Shown here piece by piece: positions 23,945 to 32,018 of a stretch of DNA of 64,000 nucleotides. The position numbers and the translations under genes were made by a program. Origin of the DNA: Shinella sp. SUS2 (GTDB taxonomy: Bacteria; Pseudomonadota; Alphaproteobacteria; Rhizobiales; Rhizobiaceae); assembly GCF_001262505.1 (NCBI RefSeq), contig NZ_KQ410737.1, forward strand, positions 62,001 to 126,000, read 5' to 3'. The number at the start of each line of letters is the position of its first letter. The first letter of the stretch is position 1. The notes under the pieces were generated by a model. It did not search any database. It was not told where the DNA came from and saw only the letters and a program-made list of their open reading frames with translations.

Positions 23945-24880
23945 ATGACCGATCTTCTCATCATCGCCGACCCGACATTGATGGCCGAGCGCCAGGGCTG
24001 GCTTGCCACGCTCGCGGAGGAACGGCGGCTTTCCGGCAACACGCTGGATGCCTATGAACGTGACACCCGGCAATTCCTCGCCTTCCTGACACAGCACCTT
24101 GCCGCCCCCGCGCGACTGAAGGACATCGGCGAGCTGCGGCCGGCGGACCTGCGCGGTTTTCTCGCCGCCCGCCGCCGCGACGGCGCAGGCGCCCGCACGC
24201 TCGGCCGTGGCCTTGCAGGGCTACGCTCGTTCCTGCGCCATCTGGAGCGCAAGGGGCTTGCCAACGCCGCCGGCGCCGCGGCCGTGCGCTCGCCGAAACA
24301 ACCGAAATCCCTGCCGAAGCCGCTCTCCGACCGGCAGGCGATCGCCGTCGTCGATGCCGGCGAGCAGCTGGCGGAGGAGCCATGGATCCGCCTGCGCAAC
24401 GCCGCCGTGCTAACGCTCCTCTACGGCTGCGGCCTGCGTATCTCCGAGGCGCTGTCGCTGACGCCGGCCGACTTTGCCGGCACGCCGACATCGCTGCGCA
24501 TCACCGGCAAGGGCGACAAGACCCGTATCGTGCCGCTGATCGCACCGGCCCTTGCCGGCGTGAGGGATTATGTAAAACTCTGCCCCTTCTCGTTGGCGGA
24601 GGGCAGTCCGCTCTTCCGCGGCGCCCGCGGCGGCCCCCTGCAGCCGGCGATCCTCCAGCGCGAGATGCAGAAGCTGCGCGGCGCGCTCGGCCTGCCGGAC
24701 AGCGCGACGCCGCACGCGCTGCGCCATTCCTTCGCCACGCATCTGCTTGCCGGCGGCGGCGATCTGCGCACCATCCAGGAATTGCTTGGCCATGCCAGCC
24801 TTTCCACCACGCAGGTCTATACCGGCGTCGATTCCGCCCGGCTGCTCGAAATCTACGACCGCGCCCACCCGCGGGCATAA
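23945..24880 (+). CDS. xerC: Tyrosine recombinase XerC
   Basis: A 311-residue tyrosine recombinase. The N-terminal SAM-like DNA-binding domain spans about residues 14-108. The catalytic set is complete: Arg165 (CGLRISEAL), Lys189 (GKGDKTR), His257 and Arg260 (HALRHSFATH), His283 (LLGHASL) and nucleophile Tyr292 (TQVYT). With XerD it resolves chromosome dimers at dif. Length and motifs indicate the housekeeping Xer enzyme, not a phage or integron integrase. It is divergent from the ATPase gene, and a small hairpin follows the stop codon. Confidence 0.93.
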   Translation: MTDLLIIADPTLMAERQGWLATLAEERRLSGNTLDAYERDTRQFLAFLTQHLAAPARLKDIGELRPADLRGFLAARRRDGAGARTLGRGLAGLRSFLRHLERKGLANAAGAAAVRSPKQPKSLPKPLSDRQAIAVVDAGEQLAEEPWIRLRNAAVLTLLYGCGLRISEALSLTPADFAGTPTSLRITGKGDKTRIVPLIAPALAGVRDYVKLCPFSLAEGSPLFRGARGGPLQPAILQREMQKLRGALGLPDSATPHALRHSFATHLLAGGGDLRTIQELLGHASLSTTQVYTGVDSARLLEIYDRAHPRA

Positions 24881-24883
24881 GAC

Positions 24884-24901
24884 CCCTTCGATGTCGAAGG
24901 G
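24884..24901 (+). other. Short hairpin after xerC
   Basis: An inverted repeat CCCTTCGA-TG-TCGAAGGG starting four bases after the xerC stop. There is no T-run, so it is only a terminator-like structure. Confidence 0.4.
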
Positions 24902-25021
24902 CGCTGGCCTGTTAAGGGATTGTGAGAACGACATGCGTAAAACCAATGTCGAAAGCACGAGGGGCGATTCTCAAGGGTCGCAACGTGCTTCAGGGTCACC
25001 GAAAAGACAGGGAGCTCGACC

Positions 25022-26104
25022 ATGACAGTCCTTCTTCGCAAACAGCGCGCGGCGCTTGCCGACCGGCTGGCCGATGCCGGCCTCTGGGGCGTGGCGGTCG
25101 TCCATGTGCTGGTCGCGCTCTCCTTTCTCTTCGTGCTCGCCGCCCTGTCACCGGCCCATGCGGAAGAACCGCCGGCCTGCGGCGGCATCAACCTGCTCGA
25201 GAAGTTCGAGAAGGACGATCCGGCAGGCTACGCCAAACTGCGCGCCGAAGCCGATGGTGTGCAAAACGGCAAGGGCATCTTCTGGAAGATCGAGAAGGAC
25301 GGCCAGCCCAGCTCCTGGCTGCTCGGCACCATGCATGTGACGGATCCGCGGGTGCTGGCCATGCCGGAGGCCGCGCGCGCCGCCTTTGCTGCAGCGACCA
25401 CTGTCGTGGTCGAGTCGGACGAGATCGCCGACGAGAAGAAGGCCGGCGCGGCGATACTCACGCGCCCCGACCTCACCATGTTCACCGACGGCAAGTCCAT
25501 CACCGATTTCCTCGACAAGGAGGGCGCCGAGAAACTGGCCGAGGGCCTGAAGAACCGTGGGCTTTCGCTCGCTGCCGTTGGCCGCATGAAACCGTGGATG
25601 ATCGCAAGCTTCGTGGCGCTGCCCGCTTGCGAGATCGCCCGCAAGACAGCAGGCGCGGCCTTCCTCGACCAGCGCCTCGCCAAGGATGCGCTCACCGAAG
25701 GCAAGACGCTGAAGGGGCTCGAAACGCTCGTCGAGCAGATTTCCGCCCTCGATTCCCTGCCGCTCGAGCCGCAGGTCCAGGGCCTCGTCCAGACGCTGGA
25801 ACTCGGCGATACGCTGACGGACGTCATCGAGACGATGAGCCAGCTCTACCTCTCCGGTGATACCGGCATGATCATGCCGATGATGCGCGCTGCCGCGCCC
25901 GAGACGGATACGGACGCCAAGGCCTATGCCGATTTTGAACAGCGCATCATCATCGACCGCAACCACACGATGGCAGAGCGCGCCGTGCCGATCCTGACCG
26001 GCGGCAATGTCTTCATCGCCGTCGGTGCGCTGCACCTCGCCGGCCCGGAAGGGGTCGTCGAACTGCTGCGCAAGCAAGACTTCACCGTCACGGCGGTGCC
26101 CTGA
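25022..26104 (+). CDS. TraB/GumN family protein, membrane-anchored or exported
   Basis: A 360-residue protein. Residues about 22-48 form a hydrophobic export or anchor segment ending SPAHA-EE. The TraB/GumN (Tiki-like) domain follows, with motifs GTMHVTDPR at 102-110, a central acidic VVVESDE, the segment FEQRIIIDRNHTMAE, and GALHLAGPEGVVELL near the C-terminus. The paired 'GTMH' and 'GALH' histidines are the family's putative metal site, and eukaryotic relatives are metalloproteases. Bacterial substrates are unknown. No operon partner is evident, since the next gene is on the opposite strand three bases away. Confidence 0.88.
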   Translation: MTVLLRKQRAALADRLADAGLWGVAVVHVLVALSFLFVLAALSPAHAEEPPACGGINLLEKFEKDDPAGYAKLRAEADGVQNGKGIFWKIEKDGQPSSWLLGTMHVTDPRVLAMPEAARAAFAAATTVVVESDEIADEKKAGAAILTRPDLTMFTDGKSITDFLDKEGAEKLAEGLKNRGLSLAAVGRMKPWMIASFVALPACEIARKTAGAAFLDQRLAKDALTEGKTLKGLETLVEQISALDSLPLEPQVQGLVQTLELGDTLTDVIETMSQLYLSGDTGMIMPMMRAAAPETDTDAKAYADFEQRIIIDRNHTMAERAVPILTGGNVFIAVGALHLAGPEGVVELLRKQDFTVTAVP

Positions 26105-26107
26105 GCC

Positions 26108-26605
26108 TCAGGGCTTCCGGACGGACGAGACCCTTCGGCCGATGCCTGCCAGCATCGTGCGCACGATCAGTTTGTGAAAGGGCATCACGGCCGCAAGATA
26201 GAGCCGGCCGAGGAGATTGTTGCGATGGACGAGCGTCATGACGCTGAGCGTCTGGCCGCTCGGCCGATCCTGCCGGACATCGATGACGATGCGAAAGTCG
26301 AGGTGCCGGTCGTCGAAGCCGAGCACCACCCGGTCGTCGCTTGCGCTGACCACGGGAAAGCCGCCGATCTCCGTCTCCGACGTCGCGACCCTCTCCGCCG
26401 CCCCTTTCAGACCGAAGGGCCTGACGAGCGCATTGCGCAGCACCATGAGGCGGCGCACCCAGCCGGGGGGATGTTCGAGCGCCAGCCGCGCCGCCTCCCG
26501 CGCCGTGAGGTGCTCGACCGGCAGGCCCAACGTAAAGCGATCCGCCCAGTCGGCGGCAGGCAGAAGCGGATGTGGAAGCGAGACCGGTCTCGAAACGGGG
26601 GACAT
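26108..26605 (-). CDS. DUF2867 family protein
   Basis: A 165-residue protein with the DUF2867 layout: AADWADRFTLGLPVEHLTA at the start, a central strand set (GFPVVSASDDRVVLGFDDRHLDFRI written here in part as GFPVVSASDDRVVLG), and the C-terminal LVHRNNLLGRLYLAAVMPFH. The fold is probably polyketide-cyclase/START-like, and the function is unknown. The sequence AAAGG lies nine bases before ATG 26605 and directly abuts the ATG at 26614, so the shorter form is preferred. It converges with the TraB/GumN gene with a three-base gap. Confidence 0.82.
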   Translation of the reverse strand: MSPVSRPVSLPHPLLPAADWADRFTLGLPVEHLTAREAARLALEHPPGWVRRLMVLRNALVRPFGLKGAAERVATSETEIGGFPVVSASDDRVVLGFDDRHLDFRIVIDVRQDRPSGQTLSVMTLVHRNNLLGRLYLAAVMPFHKLIVRTMLAGIGRRVSSVRKP

Positions 26606-26655
26606 GAAGGCCATCCTTTAAGGCTTCCATGGTGCCCCGCTTCACCGGATGAAGA

Positions 26656-26682
26656 CAGGCGGCCGGTTGTCGCAGCCGCCTG
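26656..26682 (-). terminator. Terminator-like hairpin after lpdA
   Basis: An 8-base-pair stem CAGGCGGC / GCCGCCTG with an 11-base loop, six bases after the lpdA stop on the minus strand. It is followed by a weak TGTCTTC tract. It could be a terminator or a 3'-end-protecting hairpin. Confidence 0.4.
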
Positions 26683-26688
26683 ACCGGA

Positions 26689-28095
26689 TCACATGTGGAT
26701 CGGCTTGAAGAAGGTTGCGAGCGCTGCTTCCTTGACGGCTTCCGACATGGTCGGGTGCGCGTGGCAGGTGCGGCCGAGGTCTTCCGAGGAGCCGCCGAAT
26801 TCCATCAGAACGGCTGCCTCGTGGATCATCTCGCCAGCGCCGAAGCCGACGATGTGCACACCGAGCACACGATCCGTTTCCTTGTCCGCCAGCACCTTGA
26901 CGAAACCGTCCGTCGCCAGCATGGCGCGGGCGCGACCATTCGCGGTGAAGGGGAACTTGCCGGCCTTGTAGGCGATGCCCGCGGCCTTCAGCTCCTCTTC
27001 CGTCTTGCCGACGGAGGCGACTTCCGGCTGGGTATAGACGACGCCCGGGATGACGTCATAGTTCACATGGCCAGCCTGGCCCGCAAGGATTTCGGCAACG
27101 GCGACGCCCTCGTCTTCCGCCTTGTGGGCAAGCATGGGGCCACGCACCACATCACCGATGGCATAGATGCCGGCAACGTTGGTCTGGAAGTGGTTGTCGA
27201 TCTCGACACGGCCGCGGTTGTCCAGCACGACGCCGGCTTCCTTGAGGCCGAGGCCCTCGGTATAGGGCTTGCGGCCGGTAGCGATCAGCACGACATCGGC
27301 TTCGATCGTGGTCGCGTCGCCGCCCTTGACGGGTTCGAAGGTTACCTTGGCACCGGAAGCCGCCTTCTCGACACCCGTCACCTTGGCGCCCAGCTTGAAC
27401 TCCATGCCCTGCTTGACCAGCATGCGCTGGAACTGCTTGGAGACGTCGCCGTCCATGCCACCGAGGATGGTGTCGAGATACTCGACCACGGTGACCTTGG
27501 CGCCGAGGCGAGCCCAGACGGAGCCGAGCTCGAGGCCGATGACACCGCCGCCGACGACGATCAGGTGACCCGGCACCTTGTCGAGGGCGATACCGCCGGT
27601 GGAGGAGACGATGACCTTCTCGTCGATCTCGACCGGAACGCCCGGAATACCGGCGACATCGGAGCCCGTGGCGATGACGATGTTCTTCGTCTCGAGAACC
27701 TGCTCCTCACCCTTGTCGCTGGTGACGGAAACCTTGCCCGCGGCGAGCACCTTGCCGATGCCCTGGATGCCGTCGATCTTGTTCTTCTTGAACAGGAAGG
27801 CGACGCCGTCGACATTCGACTTCACCGTCGCATCCTTGTGCGCCATCATCTTGCCGAGGTTCAGCGTGGGCGTGACGCCCTCGATGCCGAGCGCGTCCAT
27901 GCCGTGGGCGGCATGGCTGTAGGTTTCGGACGCATGCAGCAGCGCCTTGGAGGGGATGCAGCCGACATTGAGGCAGGTGCCGCCATAGGTGGCGCGCTTT
28001 TCGACGACCGCGACCTTGAGGCCGAGCTGGGCCGCCTTGATGGCGCACACGTAGCCGCCGGGGCCGGAACCGATAACGATGAGATCATATGCCAT
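26689..28095 (-). CDS. lpdA: Dihydrolipoamide dehydrogenase (E3)
   Basis: A 468-residue flavoprotein disulfide reductase. The FAD motif GSGPGGYVCA starts at residue 9, the redox pair is Cys41/Cys46 (GGTCLNVGCIPSK), and the catalytic His447-Glu452 dyad sits in HAHPTMSEA. The NAD domain has GGGVIGLELGSVW. It reoxidises dihydrolipoamide of the 2-oxoglutarate dehydrogenase complex. In this window it lies downstream of sucB on the same strand, separated by four unrelated genes (MAPEG, LysE, a secreted protein and an SDR). The SDR gene ends 24 bases upstream. Confidence 0.97.
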   Translation of the reverse strand: MAYDLIVIGSGPGGYVCAIKAAQLGLKVAVVEKRATYGGTCLNVGCIPSKALLHASETYSHAAHGMDALGIEGVTPTLNLGKMMAHKDATVKSNVDGVAFLFKKNKIDGIQGIGKVLAAGKVSVTSDKGEEQVLETKNIVIATGSDVAGIPGVPVEIDEKVIVSSTGGIALDKVPGHLIVVGGGVIGLELGSVWARLGAKVTVVEYLDTILGGMDGDVSKQFQRMLVKQGMEFKLGAKVTGVEKAASGAKVTFEPVKGGDATTIEADVVLIATGRKPYTEGLGLKEAGVVLDNRGRVEIDNHFQTNVAGIYAIGDVVRGPMLAHKAEDEGVAVAEILAGQAGHVNYDVIPGVVYTQPEVASVGKTEEELKAAGIAYKAGKFPFTANGRARAMLATDGFVKVLADKETDRVLGVHIVGFGAGEMIHEAAVLMEFGGSSEDLGRTCHAHPTMSEAVKEAALATFFKPIHM

Positions 28096-28119
28096 GACAA
28101 GTCCTTCCTGCGCGGGGGC

Positions 28120-28872
28120 CTAGCGCCCGCCGCTGACGTTGAGGGCGGCACCCGTCACATAGGATGCCGCATCGGAGAGAAGATAGAGAATGGAATGGGC
28201 GACTTCATCGGCCGTGCCCGGCCGCTGCATCGGGATCAGCGATGCCATGTCGCGCGTCCGGTCCGGCAGGCCGCCGGAGGCGTGGATGTCGGTGTCGATG
28301 ATGCCGGGTCGCACGAGATTGACGCGCACGCCCTCCGCCGCGACCTCGCGCGCGAGGCCGACGGTGAAACTCTCGATGGCGCCCTTGCTGGCGGCATAAT
28401 CGACATATTGCCCGGCCGCGCCGAGCAGCGCAGCGACGGAGGAGATGTTGACGATCGAGCCGCCCTTGCCGCCGTGACGGATCGACATGCGGCGCACAGC
28501 CTCCTGCGCGCAACGGATCGAGCCCATCACATTGACGGCGAACATACGCTCCAGCCGCTCGGCGGACATCTCGTCGACGCGCTGCGGCAGCGCAACGATA
28601 CCCGCATTGTTGACCAGCCCATCGAGCCGACCGAAGGTGCCGTCGATGGTGGAGAAGATGGAGGCAAGGCCAAGTTCCGTGCCGACATCCCCCTGTACCG
28701 GGATCGCCGAGCCGCCAAGCGCCCGGATATCGGCGACCACGGCCTCGGCTGCCTCGAGATTGGCGGCATAGTTCACCGCCACTTGCCAGCCCGCGGCGCC
28801 CGCCATGCGGCAGACACTGGCACCGATGCCGCGGCTGCCGCCGGTAACGAGAAGAACAGGGGCCTCCGTCAT
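28120..28872 (-). CDS. Short-chain dehydrogenase/reductase
   Basis: A 250-residue classical SDR. The NAD(P) site is TGGSRGIG at 10-17, NNAG at 88-91, and the catalytic set is Ser145, Tyr159 and Lys163 (VDYAASKG). The C-terminal pattern VRPGIIDTDIHASGG and YVTGAALNVSGGR is that of FabG/glucose-dehydrogenase-like members. The substrate is unknown. The preferred start is ATG 28872 with AAGGGG upstream; a GTG three codons earlier overlaps that site. Its start overlaps the stop of the secreted-protein gene as ATGA, and lpdA follows closely, so it probably shares their transcript. Confidence 0.9.
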   Translation of the reverse strand: MTEAPVLLVTGGSRGIGASVCRMAGAAGWQVAVNYAANLEAAEAVVADIRALGGSAIPVQGDVGTELGLASIFSTIDGTFGRLDGLVNNAGIVALPQRVDEMSAERLERMFAVNVMGSIRCAQEAVRRMSIRHGGKGGSIVNISSVAALLGAAGQYVDYAASKGAIESFTVGLAREVAAEGVRVNLVRPGIIDTDIHASGGLPDRTRDMASLIPMQRPGTADEVAHSILYLLSDAASYVTGAALNVSGGR

Positions 28873-29357
28873 GCCGCACACCCCTTCCGTATGAAGACGT
28901 CCCAGGGCGCAACGCTCGCCTTGCCGTCATCCCACAGCTTCGAATAGCGGACCGACGGCCCGAAGCCGGAAAGAAGCAGGGTTTCAGCTGCCACAGTCCC
29001 CTCCTCCGGCAGGAGGCCGGCATCGCCCGCGCCGTCAAGCGCGTAGATCACGCCTTCCCACACGGTGCAGGCGGCGATCTCCTCACCGGTGACGTCCCCT
29101 TCCGGGCAGTTGTACATGGCCATGCCGTTCGAGCGGGCGGGTTCGCCCGGCATGACGACACCGTCAAGCACCACGCCGCTTGCCAGAACCTTCAGCTTGA
29201 AATGATGGCTCGTCGCCGCCGCATTCGAGCCGACAGATTCGAATGCCAGCTCATAGCCCCCGTCGCGATCCGCATAGAGCGCGCGGTCCTGCCGGCACTC
29301 CGCCGCAGAAGCGGCGGTCGCGGCAAGCAATCCGGCAACAACGAGGGCGGCGCGCAT
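28869..29357 (-). CDS. Secreted protein of unknown function
   Basis: A 162-residue protein with a clear signal peptide (MRAALVVAGLLAATAASA-A, cut after about residue 18-19). The mature part carries four cysteines (Cys21, MYNCPEG, AACTVWEG and KGCAA), compatible with two disulfides in the periplasm. I recognise no named domain. Its stop codon overlaps the SDR start by three bases, and the LysE-type gene ends three bases upstream, so it is embedded in a tight LysE, secreted protein, SDR, lpdA string. Confidence 0.75.
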   Translation of the reverse strand: MRAALVVAGLLAATAASAAECRQDRALYADRDGGYELAFESVGSNAAATSHHFKLKVLASGVVLDGVVMPGEPARSNGMAMYNCPEGDVTGEEIAACTVWEGVIYALDGAGDAGLLPEEGTVAAETLLLSGFGPSVRYSKLWDDGKASVAPWDVFIRKGCAA

Positions 29358-29360
29358 GGC

Positions 29361-30005
29361 TCAGTGAGCCTTTTCCGTGGCGAGCTTGATGCCGAGCGCG
29401 ATGAAGACGAGGCCGCTGGCCCGGTCGATCCATTGGCTCATGCGCGCGAAGGCGGCGCGCATCCTTGGCGTCGTCATGAACAGCGAGACGCCGACGAACC
29501 AGGCAATGAGGCAGGTGGCCATGACGACGCCATAGCCGAATTTTACCGCGATCGGCGTATGGGCACTGACGACCGTCGAGAAGATCGACAGGAAGAAGAA
29601 GACCGGCTTGGGGTTCAGCGCATTGGCAAGGAAACCGAGGCCGAAGGCGCGGACGGCCGATTGCCCGCCCCTGCCCTCTTCATGACCCTTCACCGCTTCC
29701 ACGGAAAGGTCGGCCTTGCCGGCCCTCAACGCCTTGATGCCGATATAGACAAGGTAAGCGACGCCGCACCACTTCACGATGTTGAAGAGGTAGATCGACT
29801 GGGAAATGATAAGGCCGAGGCCGAGGATCGTATAGGTGACGTGGAACATCAGCGACGTGCCGATGCCGAAGGACGTGACGACAGCCGCACGCCGGCCATG
29901 CACGATCGACTGGCGCATGACCATGGCGAGATCCGCACCCGGCGAGACGATGGCGAAGGCGAAGATCGCCATCAGCGAGGCAAGTTCCAGGAGATATTGG
30001 CTCAT
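29361..30005 (-). CDS. LysE/RhtB family amino-acid exporter
   Basis: A 214-residue transporter with about six hydrophobic segments. The family N-terminal pattern is present (LASLMAIFAFAIVSPGADLAMV), including the conserved SPGPD-like motif, here SPGAD, and the mid-protein FGLGFLANALNPKPVFFFLS motif. LysE/RhtB proteins export amino acids or their derivatives across the inner membrane. The substrate is unknown. It is followed three bases later by the secreted-protein gene. The upstream gap of 198 bases (30006-30203) holds no supportable gene. Confidence 0.9.
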   Translation of the reverse strand: MSQYLLELASLMAIFAFAIVSPGADLAMVMRQSIVHGRRAAVVTSFGIGTSLMFHVTYTILGLGLIISQSIYLFNIVKWCGVAYLVYIGIKALRAGKADLSVEAVKGHEEGRGGQSAVRAFGLGFLANALNPKPVFFFLSIFSTVVSAHTPIAVKFGYGVVMATCLIAWFVGVSLFMTTPRMRAAFARMSQWIDRASGLVFIALGIKLATEKAH

Positions 30006-30203
30006 ACGATCGTCACCGGTGCGTTGAGGGCCCTATCGGCACCCGCGGGTTGCTGCATGCGCATCAGGGGCGCTGGCCGGAGGGTATCCTGCGGTTCGGC
30101 CGCTGTCGATCTTCCACCCTGCGGCAAGGAACCAGGCACGCCGTCACGCATGCGGCCGGACATCCGAATAGTGGAAGGAGAGAAAGCCATCGGGCCGCGC
30201 TTG

Positions 30204-30620
30204 TCATAGCATCAGGCGCAGGACCATCAGGACGAGCCCGATGATCGAGACGAACCAGGCAGCCGTGCGCAGGATCGGAATGCCCGCAACATAGAAGAAG
30301 GTGAAGACCAGGCGCGCCAGGATCCAGGTCACGGCCCCCGCCGCACCGAGCCCTCCGGTCTTGCCCGTCACGGCCAGCGCAAGCGCCAGCGCGATGAAGG
30401 CCGGATAGGTCTCCAGCATGTTGTTCAGCGAGCGCAGCAGGCGCCCTGCCATGATGCTCTTCGTCGTGCGCTGTTCGTCGCGCGGGCCGAGCAGGTACTT
30501 GACGCTGAGATCACCGGCGAGATCGAGCGACAATGCCTGAACAAGGATGTGCACGATAAGAAGCACGACACTCCAGCCGAGCACCCAGATTTCCGTCGAC
30601 GCTGCTGCTGCTTCCATCAC
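30204..30620 (-). CDS. MAPEG family membrane protein
   Basis: A 138-residue membrane protein with four hydrophobic helices (about residues 11-31, 75-87, 93-112 and 116-137). The MAPEG signature is visible in the middle: GPRDEQ followed by GRLLRSLNNMLETYPAFIAL, where the arginine-asparagine pattern binds glutathione in characterised members. Bacterial MAPEG proteins are glutathione-linked and mostly of unknown substrate. ATG 30620 and the ATG next to it (30617) are equivalent starts. It follows sucB by about 100 bases on the same strand, with a hairpin between. Confidence 0.85.
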   Translation of the reverse strand: MMEAAAASTEIWVLGWSVVLLIVHILVQALSLDLAGDLSVKYLLGPRDEQRTTKSIMAGRLLRSLNNMLETYPAFIALALALAVTGKTGGLGAAGAVTWILARLVFTFFYVAGIPILRTAAWFVSIIGLVLMVLRLML

Positions 30621-30685
30621 CCCTCGCTCATCCCGGCGCAGGCTCGATCACGGGAAGCCCGCCGCCGGTCGGCGACGAGCACGGA

Positions 30686-30710
30686 GCGGGTGCCCGAAGA
30701 GAGCACCCGC
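30686..30710 (-). other. Hairpin after sucB
   Basis: A perfect 8-base-pair stem GCGGGTGC / GCACCCGC with a 9-base loop, beginning 11 bases after the sucB stop on the minus strand. There is no T-run. It belongs to the series of stop-proximal hairpins in this gene cluster. Confidence 0.5.
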
Positions 30711-30721
30711 CGCCAGTCTCA

Positions 30722-31957
30722 TTACAGATCGAGAACGAGGCGTTCCGGATCTTCCAGGCTTTCCTTGACGCGCACCAGGAAGGTCACGGCTTCCTTGCCG
30801 TCGACGATGCGGTGATCGTAGGAGAGCGCGAGATACATCATCGGACGAATGACGATCTGGCCACCGACGACGACCGGGCGATCCTGGATCTTGTGCATAC
30901 CGAGAATGCCGGACTGAGGGGCGTTGAGGATCGGCGAGGACATCAGCGAGCCGTAGACGCCGCCGTTCGAGATGGTGAAGGTACCACCCTGCATGTCGGC
31001 CATGGAAAGCGCACCGTCACGGGCGGCCTTGCCGAGGCGGCCGATTTCCTTCTCGATCTCGGCGATCGACATCTGGTCTGCATCACGCACGACCGGTACG
31101 ACAAGACCCTTGTCCGTGCCGACGGCGACGCCGACATGGCAGTAGTTCTTGTAGATGATGTCGGTGCCGTCGATCTCGGCGTTGACGGCCGGCAGTTCCT
31201 TCAGCGCATGCGTGACGGCCTTGGTGAAGAAGCCCATGAAGCCGAGCTTCACACCATGCTTCTTCTCGAAAATGTCCTTGTAGCGATTACGCAGGTCCAT
31301 CACGGCCTTCATGTCCACCTCGTTGTAGGTGGTCAGCATGGCGGCGGTGTTCTGCGCATCCTTGAGGCGCTTGGCGATCGTCTGGCGCAGACGCGTCATC
31401 TTCACGCGTTCTTCGCGCGGCGCGTCCGCCTCGGAGGACGGAACGCGGGCGGCAACCTTGACCGGTTCGGCGGCAGCAGCGGTAGACGCCGTAATGCCCT
31501 TGGCAACGGCTGCGATGACGTCGCCCTTCAGCACCTGGCCACGCTTGCCGGAACCATCGACCTGGTCGGCGGAAATGTTGTTTTCCGCAAGCAGCTTGGC
31601 GGCCGAGGGTGCAGCCGGCATGGAAGACGCAGCCGCGGCGGGCTTGGTTTCGGCAGCGGGAGCCGCCGCAACCTTCTCGACCTTTTCGGCAGCAGCAGGC
31701 GCGCTCGCACCGGCGGAACCGCTGGCAGAAATCTGGCCAAGCAGACCACCCGGGGCGACGGTCTCGCCGGCGGCGGCCGTGATTTCCGACAGGACGCCGG
31801 CGGCCGGCGCCGGCACTTCGATCGTCACCTTGTCGGTTTCGAGCTCACAGAGCGGCTCGTCGGCCTTGATGACGTCGCCGACCTTCTTGAACCAGGTGCC
31901 GACGGTCGCTTCGCTGACGGATTCGCCCAGAGTCGGGACGCGGATTTCGGTAGCCAT
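30722..31957 (-). CDS. sucB: 2-oxoglutarate dehydrogenase E2, dihydrolipoyl succinyltransferase
   Basis: A 411-residue E2 component. The N-terminal lipoyl domain carries Lys43 in ETDKVTIEVP. An Ala/Pro-rich linker follows, then the E3-binding domain (PSAAKLLAENNISADQVDGSG, shown in part as AKLLAENNISADQVDGSG). The catalytic core ends with His382 and Asp386 in LSYDHRIVDGKEAV. It transfers succinyl groups to CoA in the TCA cycle. It lies 51 bases after sucA. The E3 subunit gene lpdA is further downstream on the same strand. A hairpin follows its stop. Confidence 0.97.
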   Translation of the reverse strand: MATEIRVPTLGESVSEATVGTWFKKVGDVIKADEPLCELETDKVTIEVPAPAAGVLSEITAAAGETVAPGGLLGQISASGSAGASAPAAAEKVEKVAAAPAAETKPAAAASSMPAAPSAAKLLAENNISADQVDGSGKRGQVLKGDVIAAVAKGITASTAAAAEPVKVAARVPSSEADAPREERVKMTRLRQTIAKRLKDAQNTAAMLTTYNEVDMKAVMDLRNRYKDIFEKKHGVKLGFMGFFTKAVTHALKELPAVNAEIDGTDIIYKNYCHVGVAVGTDKGLVVPVVRDADQMSIAEIEKEIGRLGKAARDGALSMADMQGGTFTISNGGVYGSLMSSPILNAPQSGILGMHKIQDRPVVVGGQIVIRPMMYLALSYDHRIVDGKEAVTFLVRVKESLEDPERLVLDL

Positions 31958-32001
31958 GAGTGTGTTCCGTTCGTGATTCTTATCGTGGTTACTGGGAAGC
32001 C

Positions 32002-32018
32002 GGGCGGATCAACCGCCC
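32002..32018 (-). other. Hairpin enclosing the sucA stop codon
   Basis: GGGCGG and CCGCCC form a 6-base-pair stem around a 5-base loop (32008-32012) that contains the sucA stop codon at 32009-32011. It is one of the stop-proximal hairpins of the suc operon. Confidence 0.45.

Noticed and set aside
23945..24880. Integrase of a mobile element
   Set aside because: Length, motif set and a context of core genes match the housekeeping XerC. No attachment-site repeats or phage genes are present.
30002..30190. A 62-codon minus-strand frame between the LysE and MAPEG genes
   Set aside because: No ribosome binding site, Pro/Arg/Gln-rich composition and overlap with the LysE start. Treated as an intergenic frame.
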